The position numbers and the translations under genes are program-made. The notes under the pieces were generated by a model. The model was not told the origin of the DNA. It saw nothing but the letters and a program-made list of their open reading frames with translations, and ran no database searches. Of a DNA stretch of 9,502 nucleotides, positions 1 through 6,901 are shown in pieces. Positions within the stretch are counted from its first letter, which is position 1. Each line of letters begins with the position of its first letter. Location of the stretch: NCBI GenBank assembly GCA_913020275.1, contig CAJWBV010000019.1:1-9502 (forward strand), read 5' to 3'. The DNA comes from an uncultured Rhodobiaceae bacterium. GTDB lineage: Bacteria; Pseudomonadota; Alphaproteobacteria; RS24.

Positions 1-1535
1 CCCGCGTGCCAAAGCCGCCTGGCGGGGTTCGCAATCATGCGCCAGATGGCAGGAACCAGCTTGCGGAACAACCAATCCGTGTTCAAAACCGTGCTGTCAA
101 TCTCAGGCGGATAAAGGCCGCGCACCATCAGGAAAGCGAAGGCCAGCACCGCAAACAACAGAAGCTGCAATTCGCCAAGCACATGGCCCGCATCCCATAC
201 CTTATAGGTCACTTCATACGGCAGAAGCGCATAGAGCATTTCCGGCGCGATGCCAATGGCTACGCACAAGCCCGCGGCAATGCCCATGGCAATCAGCATG
301 CTGAGCGGTGCTTCGTTAACCTTGAACCCGCGATCGTGTCCGAAGAAAGCGAAATAGGGGATTTTGATGCCGGAATGTTCCAGCACACCAGCGGAAGCAA
401 AAATTAGCGCCATCCATACCCAGAAATATCCTTCATAGGCCGCGCTGCCAATGGTCAGTGATTTGGTCACAAAGCCGCTGAATAGCGGGAATGACGAGAT
501 CGACACCGCGCCGATGATGCAGAAGATGGTGGTCAGCGGCATCCGCTTCCACAAGCCGCCCAATTCGCTGGCTTTGGCCGTGCCGGTACGATAGAGAACC
601 GCACCCATGCTCATGAACAAGAGCGATTTGTAGATAATATGGGCAAAGGCGTGCGCCACCGTGCCGTTAAGCGCCAATTCGGTGCCAATGCCGATGCCGA
701 CAACCATGAAACCAAGCTGGTTGTTGAGCGAAAACGCCAGCACGCGGCGCAAATCATTTTCAATGACAGCGAAAAATACCGGGAACAGGGTCATCACCAC
801 GCCGAACCAGATCAGCATATGGGTGCCGGCAAAACAGAGAGCCAGCATGTAAATGGCGAGCTTCGTGGTAAACGCGCTCAGGATAACGGTGCCGGTGACG
901 CTCGCCTCGGGATAGGCATCCTGCAACCAGCCATTGACGAATGGAAAAGCGGCTTTGATGGCGAAAGCCAAAAGCACAAGTGCGCCGCCCAGCGTTTCCG
1001 CCGACAGGGCGGTGATGGCGATGCCGCTGCCCGAGCCGACCAGCACCACCGCACCGGCCAGCAAAATCACGCCTGAGGTGACTTGTGTCAGCAAATAGCG
1101 CATGGCGGCCGCAAAACTGCGGGGGTTGCGTCCGGCGAGAATGAGGAAGACGGAGGTAAACGCCGTCAGCTCCCAATAGATGAACAGCGTTATGAAATCA
1201 CCGGCAAACAGGGCGGCAATGGCCGCACCCGCATAAGCGAGCCCGGTGGCCGCGGTCATGCGGCTGTCTTCGTGCATGGCGTATATGACATTGAGCGCGG
1301 CGGCGATGTGAAAAACCAGCGCAAAGGGGCGCGTGATCGCCTCGGCGCGCACAAGAATAAGGTCAAACCCGATAACGCTGGCGGTAAGATGCACGCCAGG
1401 GTCAATGTGCCAGCACTGATAGGCCGATGCCGCAATCAGCACAAGCATCCATATCTGCCGTATCATATGCGGCAGAACCGGTACCAGCGCCGCACCGAGG
1501 ATCATCATAAGGCCGGGCAGTAACAGCTCAGGCAT
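1..1535 (-). CDS. Third MrpD/NuoN-like proton antiporter subunit, partial (C-terminus beyond window)
   Basis: Translating the minus strand from the ATG at 1535 gives 511 uninterrupted codons to the window edge; the stop lies outside. The protein is a chain of hydrophobic helices of the proton-conducting antiporter family (ProtonAntipo_M). Family landmarks are visible: TM5-type glutamate E122 in FIYWEL, TM7 lysine K194 in FAIKAAFPF, TM8 lysine K225 in SAFTTKLAIY, K303 in HIIYKSLLF and K358 in GFVTKSL. The classical PLHxWLP element after the TM7 lysine is replaced by PFVNGWLQDAYPEA, marking a divergent branch often annotated as Na+/H+ antiporter subunit D. EHSGIKIPYF (386-395) and NTDWLFRK (485-492) also fit that branch. 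Homologues I recall are about 550-580 residues, so roughly 40-70 are missing. A strong AGGAGG lies 6 nt before the ATG, and the start overlaps the preceding gene by 8 nt. The exported ion is not readable from sequence. Confidence 0.9.
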   Translation of the reverse strand, partial: MPELLLPGLMMILGAALVPVLPHMIRQIWMLVLIAASAYQCWHIDPGVHLTASVIGFDLILVRAEAITRPFALVFHIAAALNVIYAMHEDSRMTAATGLAYAGAAIAALFAGDFITLFIYWELTAFTSVFLILAGRNPRSFAAAMRYLLTQVTSGVILLAGAVVLVGSGSGIAITALSAETLGGALVLLAFAIKAAFPFVNGWLQDAYPEASVTGTVILSAFTTKLAIYMLALCFAGTHMLIWFGVVMTLFPVFFAVIENDLRRVLAFSLNNQLGFMVVGIGIGTELALNGTVAHAFAHIIYKSLLFMSMGAVLYRTGTAKASELGGLWKRMPLTTIFCIIGAVSISSFPLFSGFVTKSLTIGSAAYEGYFWVWMALIFASAGVLEHSGIKIPYFAFFGHDRGFKVNEAPLSMLIAMGIAAGLCVAIGIAPEMLYALLPYEVTYKVWDAGHVLGELQLLLFAVLAFAFLMVRGLYPPEIDSTVLNTDWLFRKLVPAIWRMIANPARRLWHA

Positions 1536-1794
1536 CGTTATCCTCCTGCGTGTCATAATAATCCGGCGCGCGCATGACCAGTTTGCGCAGCAGCACTCCG
1601 CCGCCCACGACAATCAAAAATGCGGCGAACCCGTAAACAGCAAAAAACAGCGGACGTCCCTCGGTTTCGAAATAGGCATGCCGGTGAATGACAAACTCAA
1701 GCGCCGTAAGGACTACACATGACACAACCAAAACGCCCAGAGCATTGCGGGCAAGCGGTGTCATTTTAGAGCCGGTTTCTTCTGGATCCGACAT
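1528..1794 (-). CDS. Small two-helix membrane protein of the antiporter operon, function unknown
   Basis: This 88-residue protein is not one of the named Mrp subunits. Its N-terminus is short and polar, followed by a hydrophobic helix at about 17-36, a loop with a His pair in VIHRHAYFE (35-43), a second helix at about 49-69 and a polar C-terminal tail with RAPDYYD (75-81). From memory, small proteins with a similar aromatic-glycine second helix and a basic/YYD tail sit between antiporter-subunit genes in other proteobacterial clusters, so it is probably an accessory or assembly subunit; that is inference. The ATG at 1794 is preferred: GGAGG lies 6 nt upstream and the start overlaps the previous stop as TGATG. 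A GTG at 1797 would add one residue but leaves only 3 nt after GGAGG. The end overlaps the next gene by 8 nt. Confidence 0.8.
   Translation of the reverse strand: MSDPEETGSKMTPLARNALGVLVVSCVVLTALEFVIHRHAYFETEGRPLFFAVYGFAAFLIVVGGGVLLRKLVMRAPDYYDTQEDNDA
1542..1547 (-). promoter_or_regulatory. Ribosome binding site of the third antiporter gene
   Basis: AGGAGG on the minus strand lies 6 nt before the ATG at 1535 and inside the 3' end of the small upstream gene. It fixes the start of a gene that has no visible stop in this window. It is the best Shine-Dalgarno match in the operon. Confidence 0.8.
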
Positions 1795-3242
1795 CACATG
1801 CCTCCAAAATCAAGAACAAAATTGTCGACGGCGAAAAACAGTCCCAACGACATTAGGGCGGTAACAACCAATGGCACGACACACGCCCAAGGCGCTTCGG
1901 CCATTGCTCCCTCGCTGTGCGCGCCCGATTTGAAAAAGGCGCGCAGCACAATTTCACCCAGATAGACAAGGTTTAAGAGTGACGAGACAGCCAGTACGAA
2001 AATAATAATCAAAAAATCCGACTGCATGGCCCCGCCCATCAGCATGAGTTTCGACCACGCACCGGCCAGCGGCGGCACACCGATAATCGACAGCGCGCCC
2101 AGCGCAAAGGCCGAGAACGTGATCGGCATGCGCCGGCCCAACCCGTCCATGTCGCGAATGTCTGACAGGTGATGCGCGACATAAATCGCTCCGGCGCAGA
2201 AAAACAGCGTAATTTTGCCGGTGGCGTGGGTTGCAATGTGCAAAGCCGCGCCGGAGGCCGCCAATGGCGAGGCAAGCGCGGCACCCAGAACAATATAACC
2301 AAGCTGGCTGATGGTTGAATAAGCCAGACGCGCCTTCAGATTGGTTTTGCTGAGCGCGACAATGGAAGCGGCGAGAATGGAAAATGCCGCCACCCAGACC
2401 AACCAGTCGCTGGCGCTGGTGGTGGCAAGAAAATCAACGCCGAAAATATAAATGCTGATTTTCAACATGCTGAAGACACCGGCTTTCACCACGGCAACGG
2501 CATGCAAAAGCGCACTCACGGGTGTCGGCGCGACCATTGCCGCCGGCAACCAGCGATGCAAGGGCATGAGCGCCGCCTTGCCGATGCCAAAGGCGAACAG
2601 CCCAAGCAACAGCGGCACATAGGCAGGATCCATGCGGTCCGCCAAAATGCCGCCTGATGCAAAATCGAGCGTACCCGCTAGCAACCAGACGCTGATAACG
2701 CCAAACAGCAAAAACACGACCGAGCTGGTCACCAAAATGCCCAGATAAATTCGACCAGCCTGTTTGGCTTCCGGTGTGCCCTTATGGGTAACGAGCGGGT
2801 AGGTGGAAAATGTTAGCACTTCGTAGAACACAAACAGCGTCAGCAAATTGCCCGACAGCGCAATCGCCATCGCCGCATGAATGGCGATGGCGTAAAAGAA
2901 CATGAAACGCGTGTGGTTTTTCTCACCCGCGCCGCGCATATAGCCGATCGTATAAAGCGAGGCCAGCGGCCACAGCGAGCCTGCGACCAGCGCAAACAAC
3001 ATGCCCAGCGGTTCCGGTGTGAAAGTCAATGTCAGTTGCGGGGCAAGCTGCACGAGCGTCACGGTTTCGAGTGCCGCCGTCGGTGAGGTGTAAAGCGCAT
3101 ACGCGCATCCCGCGGTCACCAGACCCAGCAACACGGCTTGCCCGTCGCGCAAGTTTTCGAAACGCGCCAGCAAAAGCGTATTGGCCGCTGCCAGAAGTGG
3201 CAGACCCAGAAGCAGGTAAATGAGTGTTTCGACGTTTTCCAT
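1794..3242 (-). CDS. Second antiporter subunit, NuoL/MrpA-N-like (ProtonAntipo_M family)
   Basis: This 482-residue protein is made almost wholly of hydrophobic helices and belongs to the NuoL/M/N–MrpA/D family that carries protons across the membrane. Key residues, counted from the ATG at 3242, are E141 (FVFYEVLTF, TM5), K222 (IGKAALMPLHRWLP, TM7), H247 and K253 (SALLHAVAVVKAGVF, TM8), K343 (HATGKITLFF) and K398 (AWSKLML). The PLHxWLP block followed by SALLHAxxxVKAG resembles NuoL and the N-terminal half of MrpA more than MrpD. It may therefore fill the role of the MrpA antiporter half that is missing here; this is inference. An in-frame GTG at 3245 is an alternative start: GGAGG at 3253-3257 is 7 nt from the GTG and 10 nt from the ATG. 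The gene overlaps both neighbours. Automatic pipelines may call it mnhD or nuoL. Confidence 0.92.
   Translation of the reverse strand: MENVETLIYLLLGLPLLAAANTLLLARFENLRDGQAVLLGLVTAGCAYALYTSPTAALETVTLVQLAPQLTLTFTPEPLGMLFALVAGSLWPLASLYTIGYMRGAGEKNHTRFMFFYAIAIHAAMAIALSGNLLTLFVFYEVLTFSTYPLVTHKGTPEAKQAGRIYLGILVTSSVVFLLFGVISVWLLAGTLDFASGGILADRMDPAYVPLLLGLFAFGIGKAALMPLHRWLPAAMVAPTPVSALLHAVAVVKAGVFSMLKISIYIFGVDFLATTSASDWLVWVAAFSILAASIVALSKTNLKARLAYSTISQLGYIVLGAALASPLAASGAALHIATHATGKITLFFCAGAIYVAHHLSDIRDMDGLGRRMPITFSAFALGALSIIGVPPLAGAWSKLMLMGGAMQSDFLIIIFVLAVSSLLNLVYLGEIVLRAFFKSGAHSEGAMAEAPWACVVPLVVTALMSLGLFFAVDNFVLDFGGM
1801..1805 (-). promoter_or_regulatory. Ribosome binding site deciding the start of the small membrane protein
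   Basis: GGAGG on the minus strand is formed by the last Gly codons of the upstream antiporter gene. It lies 6 nt from the ATG at 1794 but only 3 nt from the in-frame GTG at 1797, which favours the ATG. Confidence 0.65.
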
Positions 3243-4783
3243 CACTCCTGCCCCTCCAATCCTTCAATGATTTGCAACCCTTCGATCGTTTGCGTTGCTT
3301 GTATGATGTCAGGCCCAAAAACTTGCGCGGCACCAAACGCGGCCTCGACCAGTGGCCCCGCATAAATACCAAAGCCGATTGTCGCCAACACCAATATCCA
3401 GGCCGGTGCCCATTGGCCCGGTGTTTCGGTGAGCACGGGAGCGTTTTCGGGGCGCTCAGTCAGCCAGGCGTGTTCAACGATTTTCCAAACATAAACCAGC
3501 GCCAGGGCCGAGCTAACAAAGGTCAGCGCGGCTACGGCCCACAGACCGCTGTCGATGAGGGCGCGAATTAAATAGAGCTTGGAAATAAAGCCCGCCGTCA
3601 GCGGCACACCGATCCGCGCCAACCCGCCGAGAAGTATCGCCGTCATGGTAATGGGGATTTGCCGTCCGGCGCCTTTAATCGTGTGCAGGCTGAGATGAGT
3701 TGTCTGCGCGGCAATCACCCCAAGCGCGAGAAACAGTGCACCCTTCATCAGCGCGTGGTTGAAAAGATGGATAAAGCTGGCGGCAATGCCGGCGCTGGTC
3801 ATAATACCCAGCCCAATTGCCATATAACCCAGTTGGGCAATGGATGATTGTGCAAATAGGCGCTTTAAGTCGGTTTCCACAATGGCGGCGAAAGTGCCGA
3901 CAAACGCGCCCAAAAGTCCTAATGTCAGCAAAAGCCCGCCAACGGCTTGCGTCATATAGGGGAACTCAAAGCCGAAAACGCCGAACAAAATCCGTATGAG
4001 AACATAGACGGACACTTTGGTGGCCGTCGCTGCCATCAACGCGGTAACGGCGGATGGCGCATGCGAATAGGCCGGTGCCAGCCATAAATGCAACGGAAAC
4101 AGGGCCATTTTGAGAAACAGACCGAGTGCGATAAAAGCCAGCGCAACATAAGCCGGCCGCAGGTTTTCAATCTCGGCCAGCCGCACGCTCAGATCGGCCA
4201 AATTCAGGGTGCCCGTCAGCATGTATAAAAGCCCAAGACCGATGACGTAAAATGTCGCCCCGACCGTGCCCAGAATGAGATAGTTGAACGCCGCCGGCAA
4301 AGCGCGCCGGTCGCGGCCCGCGCCCATGGCAACCAGCGCATAGCCGGACAGGGATGAGATTTCCAGAAACACGAAAATATTGAACGCATCGCCCGTCGTT
4401 ACCTGCCCCAGCATGCCGGCCAGCGTCAGAAGCCAGGCAGCAAAAAACAGCGGATGATCGCGCGCATCAATCTCGGCAATGACAAGGTGGCGCGCGGCCA
4501 GCGTTGCAACAAAGCCGATGCCGCTTACCACCGGCAGCACAAAGGCGCTGGCACTGTCAATGACATAGACAATGCCAATCGGTGCGGGCCAACCGCCAAG
4601 GTCATAGATAATCGGCGTGCCGGTGCGCAAAATCGTCGCCAGCAATACCAGCGAAATGGCAAAGGCACCGGCGGTGGCAACGAGTGTCAGATGCCATGCC
4701 AGATGGCGACGCGATGCCAGTGCCGCTAACGGTGCGGCCAGCAGGGGCAAAATGACCTGCAATATGGGAAGATGCTGCATCAT
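3242..4783 (-). CDS. mnhD: Mrp-type Na+/H+ antiporter subunit D
   Basis: This 513-residue polytopic membrane protein is the canonical MrpD-like member of the three paralogues here. MrpD is one of the two proton-translocating subunits in known Mrp complexes. Diagnostic positions are E141 in FVFLEISSL (TM5; matches E137 studied in Bacillus MrpD), K225 in LFLKMALFPLHLWLAPAYSH (TM7; matches K219), K256 in ATKVSVYVLIR (TM8; matches K250), K347 in NHALMKGALF, and K402 in GFISKLYL. GDAFNIFVFLEI and YSHAPSAVTALMAATATK are typical MrpD wording. Length fits the family (about 490-515). The C-terminus ends in a short acidic repeat, IEGLQIIEGLEGQE. The start is a double ATG (4783 and 4780) overlapping the mnhC stop, and no strong ribosome binding site is visible, so coupling to mnhC translation is likely. 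The end overlaps the next antiporter gene. Confidence 0.95.
   Translation of the reverse strand: MMQHLPILQVILPLLAAPLAALASRRHLAWHLTLVATAGAFAISLVLLATILRTGTPIIYDLGGWPAPIGIVYVIDSASAFVLPVVSGIGFVATLAARHLVIAEIDARDHPLFFAAWLLTLAGMLGQVTTGDAFNIFVFLEISSLSGYALVAMGAGRDRRALPAAFNYLILGTVGATFYVIGLGLLYMLTGTLNLADLSVRLAEIENLRPAYVALAFIALGLFLKMALFPLHLWLAPAYSHAPSAVTALMAATATKVSVYVLIRILFGVFGFEFPYMTQAVGGLLLTLGLLGAFVGTFAAIVETDLKRLFAQSSIAQLGYMAIGLGIMTSAGIAASFIHLFNHALMKGALFLALGVIAAQTTHLSLHTIKGAGRQIPITMTAILLGGLARIGVPLTAGFISKLYLIRALIDSGLWAVAALTFVSSALALVYVWKIVEHAWLTERPENAPVLTETPGQWAPAWILVLATIGFGIYAGPLVEAAFGAAQVFGPDIIQATQTIEGLQIIEGLEGQE
3251..3286 (-). repeat. Degenerate 18-bp tandem duplication at the 3' end of mnhD
   Basis: Read on the minus strand, two adjacent 18-nt units (3286-3269 and 3268-3251) share the core ATyGAAGGrTTG and encode the period-6 peptide IEGLQI/IEGLEG at the extreme C-terminus of MrpD. 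The second unit carries the GGAGG used by the next gene. It looks like a small in-frame duplication. Confidence 0.6.
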
Positions 4784-5178
4784 GATGCCGGTTCCGCGTC
4801 GGCGCGCTCGCGCGCGTCCTGGTCGCTATCAATGAGCACAGCCACCTCGTCGTCTTCAATCGTGCCATAGGCTTCGTAAATCCGAATAATCAACGCATAG
4901 CCGACAGCTGTTGTGGCCACGCCGACAACAATCGCGGTGAGGATAAGAACATGCGGTAGGGGATTGGAATAAACGCTCGCCGGGTCGCCGGTGAGAATGG
5001 GTGCGGTGCCACCGTCAATTTTGCCGACGGAGATATAGAGCATGAAAACGGAGGTTTGGAAAATATTCAGCCCGACCATTTTCTTGACCATATTGCCGCG
5101 CGCGATGACGGCGTAAAAACCCAGCATCATTAAAATAATGACGAGATAATAATTCCAATGGGCGGCGATCTCGCTCAC
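4780..5178 (-). CDS. mnhC: Mrp-type antiporter subunit C (NuoK-like)
   Basis: This 132-residue protein is homologous to NuoK of complex I and to MrpC. It has three hydrophobic segments at about 10-26, 33-52 and 76-101. Family signatures are RGNMVKKMVGLNIFQTSV (27-44) and NPLPHVLILTAIVVGVATTA (72-91), the latter almost identical in style to the MrpC consensus. After the last helix comes a charged, acidic tail (about 106-132, GTIEDDE onward) longer than in a minimal MrpC. The start is GTG at 5178: it is the only start before Met17, has GGGAG 7 nt upstream, and forms a GTGA overlap with the mnhB stop. The protein is predicted to scaffold the antiporter subunits in the membrane arm, next to MrpD. 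Confidence 0.94.
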   Translation of the reverse strand: MSEIAAHWNYYLVIILMMLGFYAVIARGNMVKKMVGLNIFQTSVFMLYISVGKIDGGTAPILTGDPASVYSNPLPHVLILTAIVVGVATTAVGYALIIRIYEAYGTIEDDEVAVLIDSDQDARERADAEPAS

Positions 5179-5666
5179 GCGGCGTCTCCCGGGCGGGATG
5201 TCCCACTATCGGTGGCTTCATGAGCGGCGGTTTTCGCCACCAGCCGAATGTGGGTGAGGCGTCCGGCAAAGGCAAAAAACAACGCCACCATCACCGAAGC
5301 CACGGTCAGCCCGACGCCAAACTCCACCAGCAAAATACCCAGATGTTGGGCCGCTTTCGGGTCGGCTTTGAGCGCGAAATAATCCAGATAATTGGCACCC
5401 GCCAGCATCGACCAGACGCCGGTGCCGCCATACAGCACCACGCCCGCGGACACACCCATCAGATTATAGCGCATGGGCCATACCTGACGCGCGCGGTGCA
5501 GGCCGAACACAACGGCGTTCAGCACCAGCGCGGCGGCGAAAATAACGCCGGCCTGAAAGCCGCCGCCGGGTCCGTAATCGCCGTGAAATTGCACATAAAG
5601 CGCAAACAGCATGATCGCCGGGATCAGCACTTTGGCGACGACGCGTATGACGGGATCATCCTGCAT
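5175..5666 (-). CDS. mnhB: Mrp-type antiporter subunit B
   Basis: This 163-residue membrane protein carries the MnhB domain. The signature HGDYGPGGGFQAG (28-40) is the hallmark of the family, and a second conserved block, LLVEFGVGLTVASVMVALFF (112-131), precedes the last helix. About four hydrophobic helices are visible (roughly 9-26, 36-56, 67-88, 108-135), ending in a polar tail of about 28 residues. In many alphaproteobacteria MrpB is fused to the C-terminus of MrpA (PhaA/MrpA'). Here it is separate, and its start overlaps the MbhD/E-type gene by 11 nt, the longest overlap in the operon. A purine-rich AAGAAG sits directly before the ATG. Confidence 0.95.
   Translation of the reverse strand: MQDDPVIRVVAKVLIPAIMLFALYVQFHGDYGPGGGFQAGVIFAAALVLNAVVFGLHRARQVWPMRYNLMGVSAGVVLYGGTGVWSMLAGANYLDYFALKADPKAAQHLGILLVEFGVGLTVASVMVALFFAFAGRLTHIRLVAKTAAHEATDSGTSRPGDAA
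5186..5190 (-). promoter_or_regulatory. Ribosome binding site supporting the GTG start of mnhC
   Basis: GGGAG on the minus strand, 7 nt before the GTG at 5178 and inside the mnhB coding end. It supports the GTG as the true start, since no other start codon is in frame nearby. Confidence 0.55.
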
Positions 5667-6258
5667 CTTCTTGCTTGTCCTCTATGCTTCGAGTGCCTTG
5701 CGTATCCCGGTCCTCGTCCTCACGCCTATATGGCGCGCGCGTCCAACCGGCCAGTATCAGTAAAACGGCAATGGCCGCAGTGAAAATAACCACCGTTTCG
5801 CCCAGCGTGTCATAACCGCGATAGCTTGCCAGCACTGAAGTCACAACATTCGGTACGCCGATTTTCTCCGCACTGCCGGAAATATAATCTGGAGCCACAT
5901 GCACATGAACCGGCGCATCGGCGGCGCCAAATTGCGGTAGATCTCCAATCGACACCATCAGCAGAGCGCCGGTGGCGACAGCTATTATGGCCGGAAGGGG
6001 CGCTATGGCGTGCGGCTTTTCCTCGCGCGGCACCAGTGACAGGGTTGCCAGTGCCAGAACCGTCGAAATGCCTGCGCCCACCGCTGCCTCAGTAAAGGCC
6101 ACGTCAACGGCATCCAGCACGACAAATTGTGCCGCCGCCGTCAGCGAAAAAGCGCCCGAAAGCATGACCAGCGCAAACAATCGATGCACGCGCAGCGCAA
6201 CCACCGCAATGATGGCGAGCAGCAGCAGAAGAAACGCATTTACTGCAAACATGCCCAT
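5656..6258 (-). CDS. Standalone MbhD+MbhE-like subunit (equivalent of the MrpA C-terminal region)
   Basis: This 200-residue protein combines two domains found at the C-terminal end of MrpA and as separate subunits MbhD and MbhE in archaeal membrane-bound hydrogenase. Residues 1-77 hold three helices and the block LDAVDVAFTEAAVGAGISTV (48-67), the MbhD/DUF4040 signature with conserved D52 and E57. A loop with HVHVAPDYISGS (118-129) leads to NVVTSVLASYRGYDTLGETV (137-156), the MbhE signature, and a final helix to about 172. The last 30 residues are highly charged. No NuoL-like antiporter domain precedes it, so this is not a MrpA remnant of usual architecture. The start could be the ATG at 6258 (TGATG overlap with the mnhG stop), a GTG at 6261, or an ATG at 6252; none has a decisive ribosome binding site. 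Confidence 0.9.
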   Translation of the reverse strand: MGMFAVNAFLLLLLAIIAVVALRVHRLFALVMLSGAFSLTAAAQFVVLDAVDVAFTEAAVGAGISTVLALATLSLVPREEKPHAIAPLPAIIAVATGALLMVSIGDLPQFGAADAPVHVHVAPDYISGSAEKIGVPNVVTSVLASYRGYDTLGETVVIFTAAIAVLLILAGWTRAPYRREDEDRDTQGTRSIEDKQEDAG

Positions 6259-6605
6259 CACTCATCCGCCCCCTTTTCGATGGGTGCGTCGGGGGATGTT
6301 TTGAGAAGCGGTTTGACACCGGCAAAATGGGCAGCGCGCGCAATGGCATGGGTGGCGGTTGGGCTCGTCAGCGCCAGCAGCAGGCCGATGAGAACAAGGC
6401 GCACACTCACTGTCCAGTCGGGTGAAGCCAACAACAACCCGAACAATATGAGGCCTGCGCCGCCTGTATCAATAATGCCCGCACCATGCATGCGCTGATA
6501 GACGTCTCCCAGGCGCAATAGCCCCAGCGCGCCGAATAGCACGCCAAGCGAGCCAACGCCTAAGGAAAAAATGGCAATTACGGTCACAATATTTTCGACC
6601 ATCAT
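6258..6605 (-). CDS. mnhG: Mrp-type antiporter subunit G
   Basis: This 115-residue protein has three hydrophobic helices (about 5-30, 48-62, 68-81) and clear MrpG signatures: GALGLLRLGDVYQRMHG (25-41), in which the usual LRLPD proline is replaced by glycine, and TSPTATHAIARAA (80-92). The proline in the second block (P82 here, P81 from the second Met) matches the proline of MrpG reported to affect Bacillus antiporter activity. A polar tail follows from about 99. The start is a double ATG (6605 and 6602) overlapping the mnhF stop, with no strong Shine-Dalgarno, so coupling to mnhF is likely. The protein is a small structural subunit of the E-F-G part of the complex. Confidence 0.94.
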   Translation of the reverse strand: MMVENIVTVIAIFSLGVGSLGVLFGALGLLRLGDVYQRMHGAGIIDTGGAGLILFGLLLASPDWTVSVRLVLIGLLLALTSPTATHAIARAAHFAGVKPLLKTSPDAPIEKGADE

Positions 6606-6901
6606 TGCGCGCCCCGCTGTTTCTCAGTCGGCACATGGTCGCCCAGTGTTCCGGCGCGGAAATATTTCAACACGCTGATTGTGCCGATGAAATTGATCAG
6701 CGCATATAGGAGCGCAATATCCAGAAATTCGGGGCGTCCGTCGAAAAACCCGTAAACGCAAATGGCTAACACCGCCAGCGTGCCGATTGAATTGACCGCA
6801 AGCACGCGATCAAAAGCGGTTGGCCCGAGCGCGGCGCGCGCCAGTGCCAGCAACAATGATATGCCGATAGCTACCAAAGTGATCGAGAACCATAAGCTCA
6901 T
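6602..6901 (-). CDS. mnhF: Mrp-type antiporter subunit F
   Basis: This 99-residue protein has three helices (about 3-24, 37-53, 60-79) and the MrpF signature GPTAFDRVLAVNSIGT (26-41). D31 corresponds to the conserved membrane aspartate of MrpF that matters for ion exchange in Bacillus. The block FLDIALLYALINFIGTISV (59-77) is equally typical. Length is normal for the family. The start overlaps the mnhE stop as ATGA, and the end overlaps mnhG in the same way, so the three small subunits form a tightly coupled unit. Confidence 0.95.
   Translation of the reverse strand: MSLWFSITLVAIGISLLLALARAALGPTAFDRVLAVNSIGTLAVLAICVYGFFDGRPEFLDIALLYALINFIGTISVLKYFRAGTLGDHVPTEKQRGAQ

Noticed and set aside
6..407. 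133-residue plus-strand frame near the left edge
   Set aside because: Polar, low-information translation opposite the C-terminal part of the third antiporter gene.
639..1523. Several plus-strand frames of 145-146 residues and a 138-residue minus-strand frame
   Set aside because: All are shadows of the antiporter gene read from 1535 to the window edge, which shows the full set of family motifs in one unbroken frame.
5220..5783. 187-residue open frame on the plus strand
   Set aside because: It lies fully opposite mnhB and the MbhD/E gene, and its translation is rich in His, Gln and Arg with no domain, as expected for the complement of membrane-protein codons.
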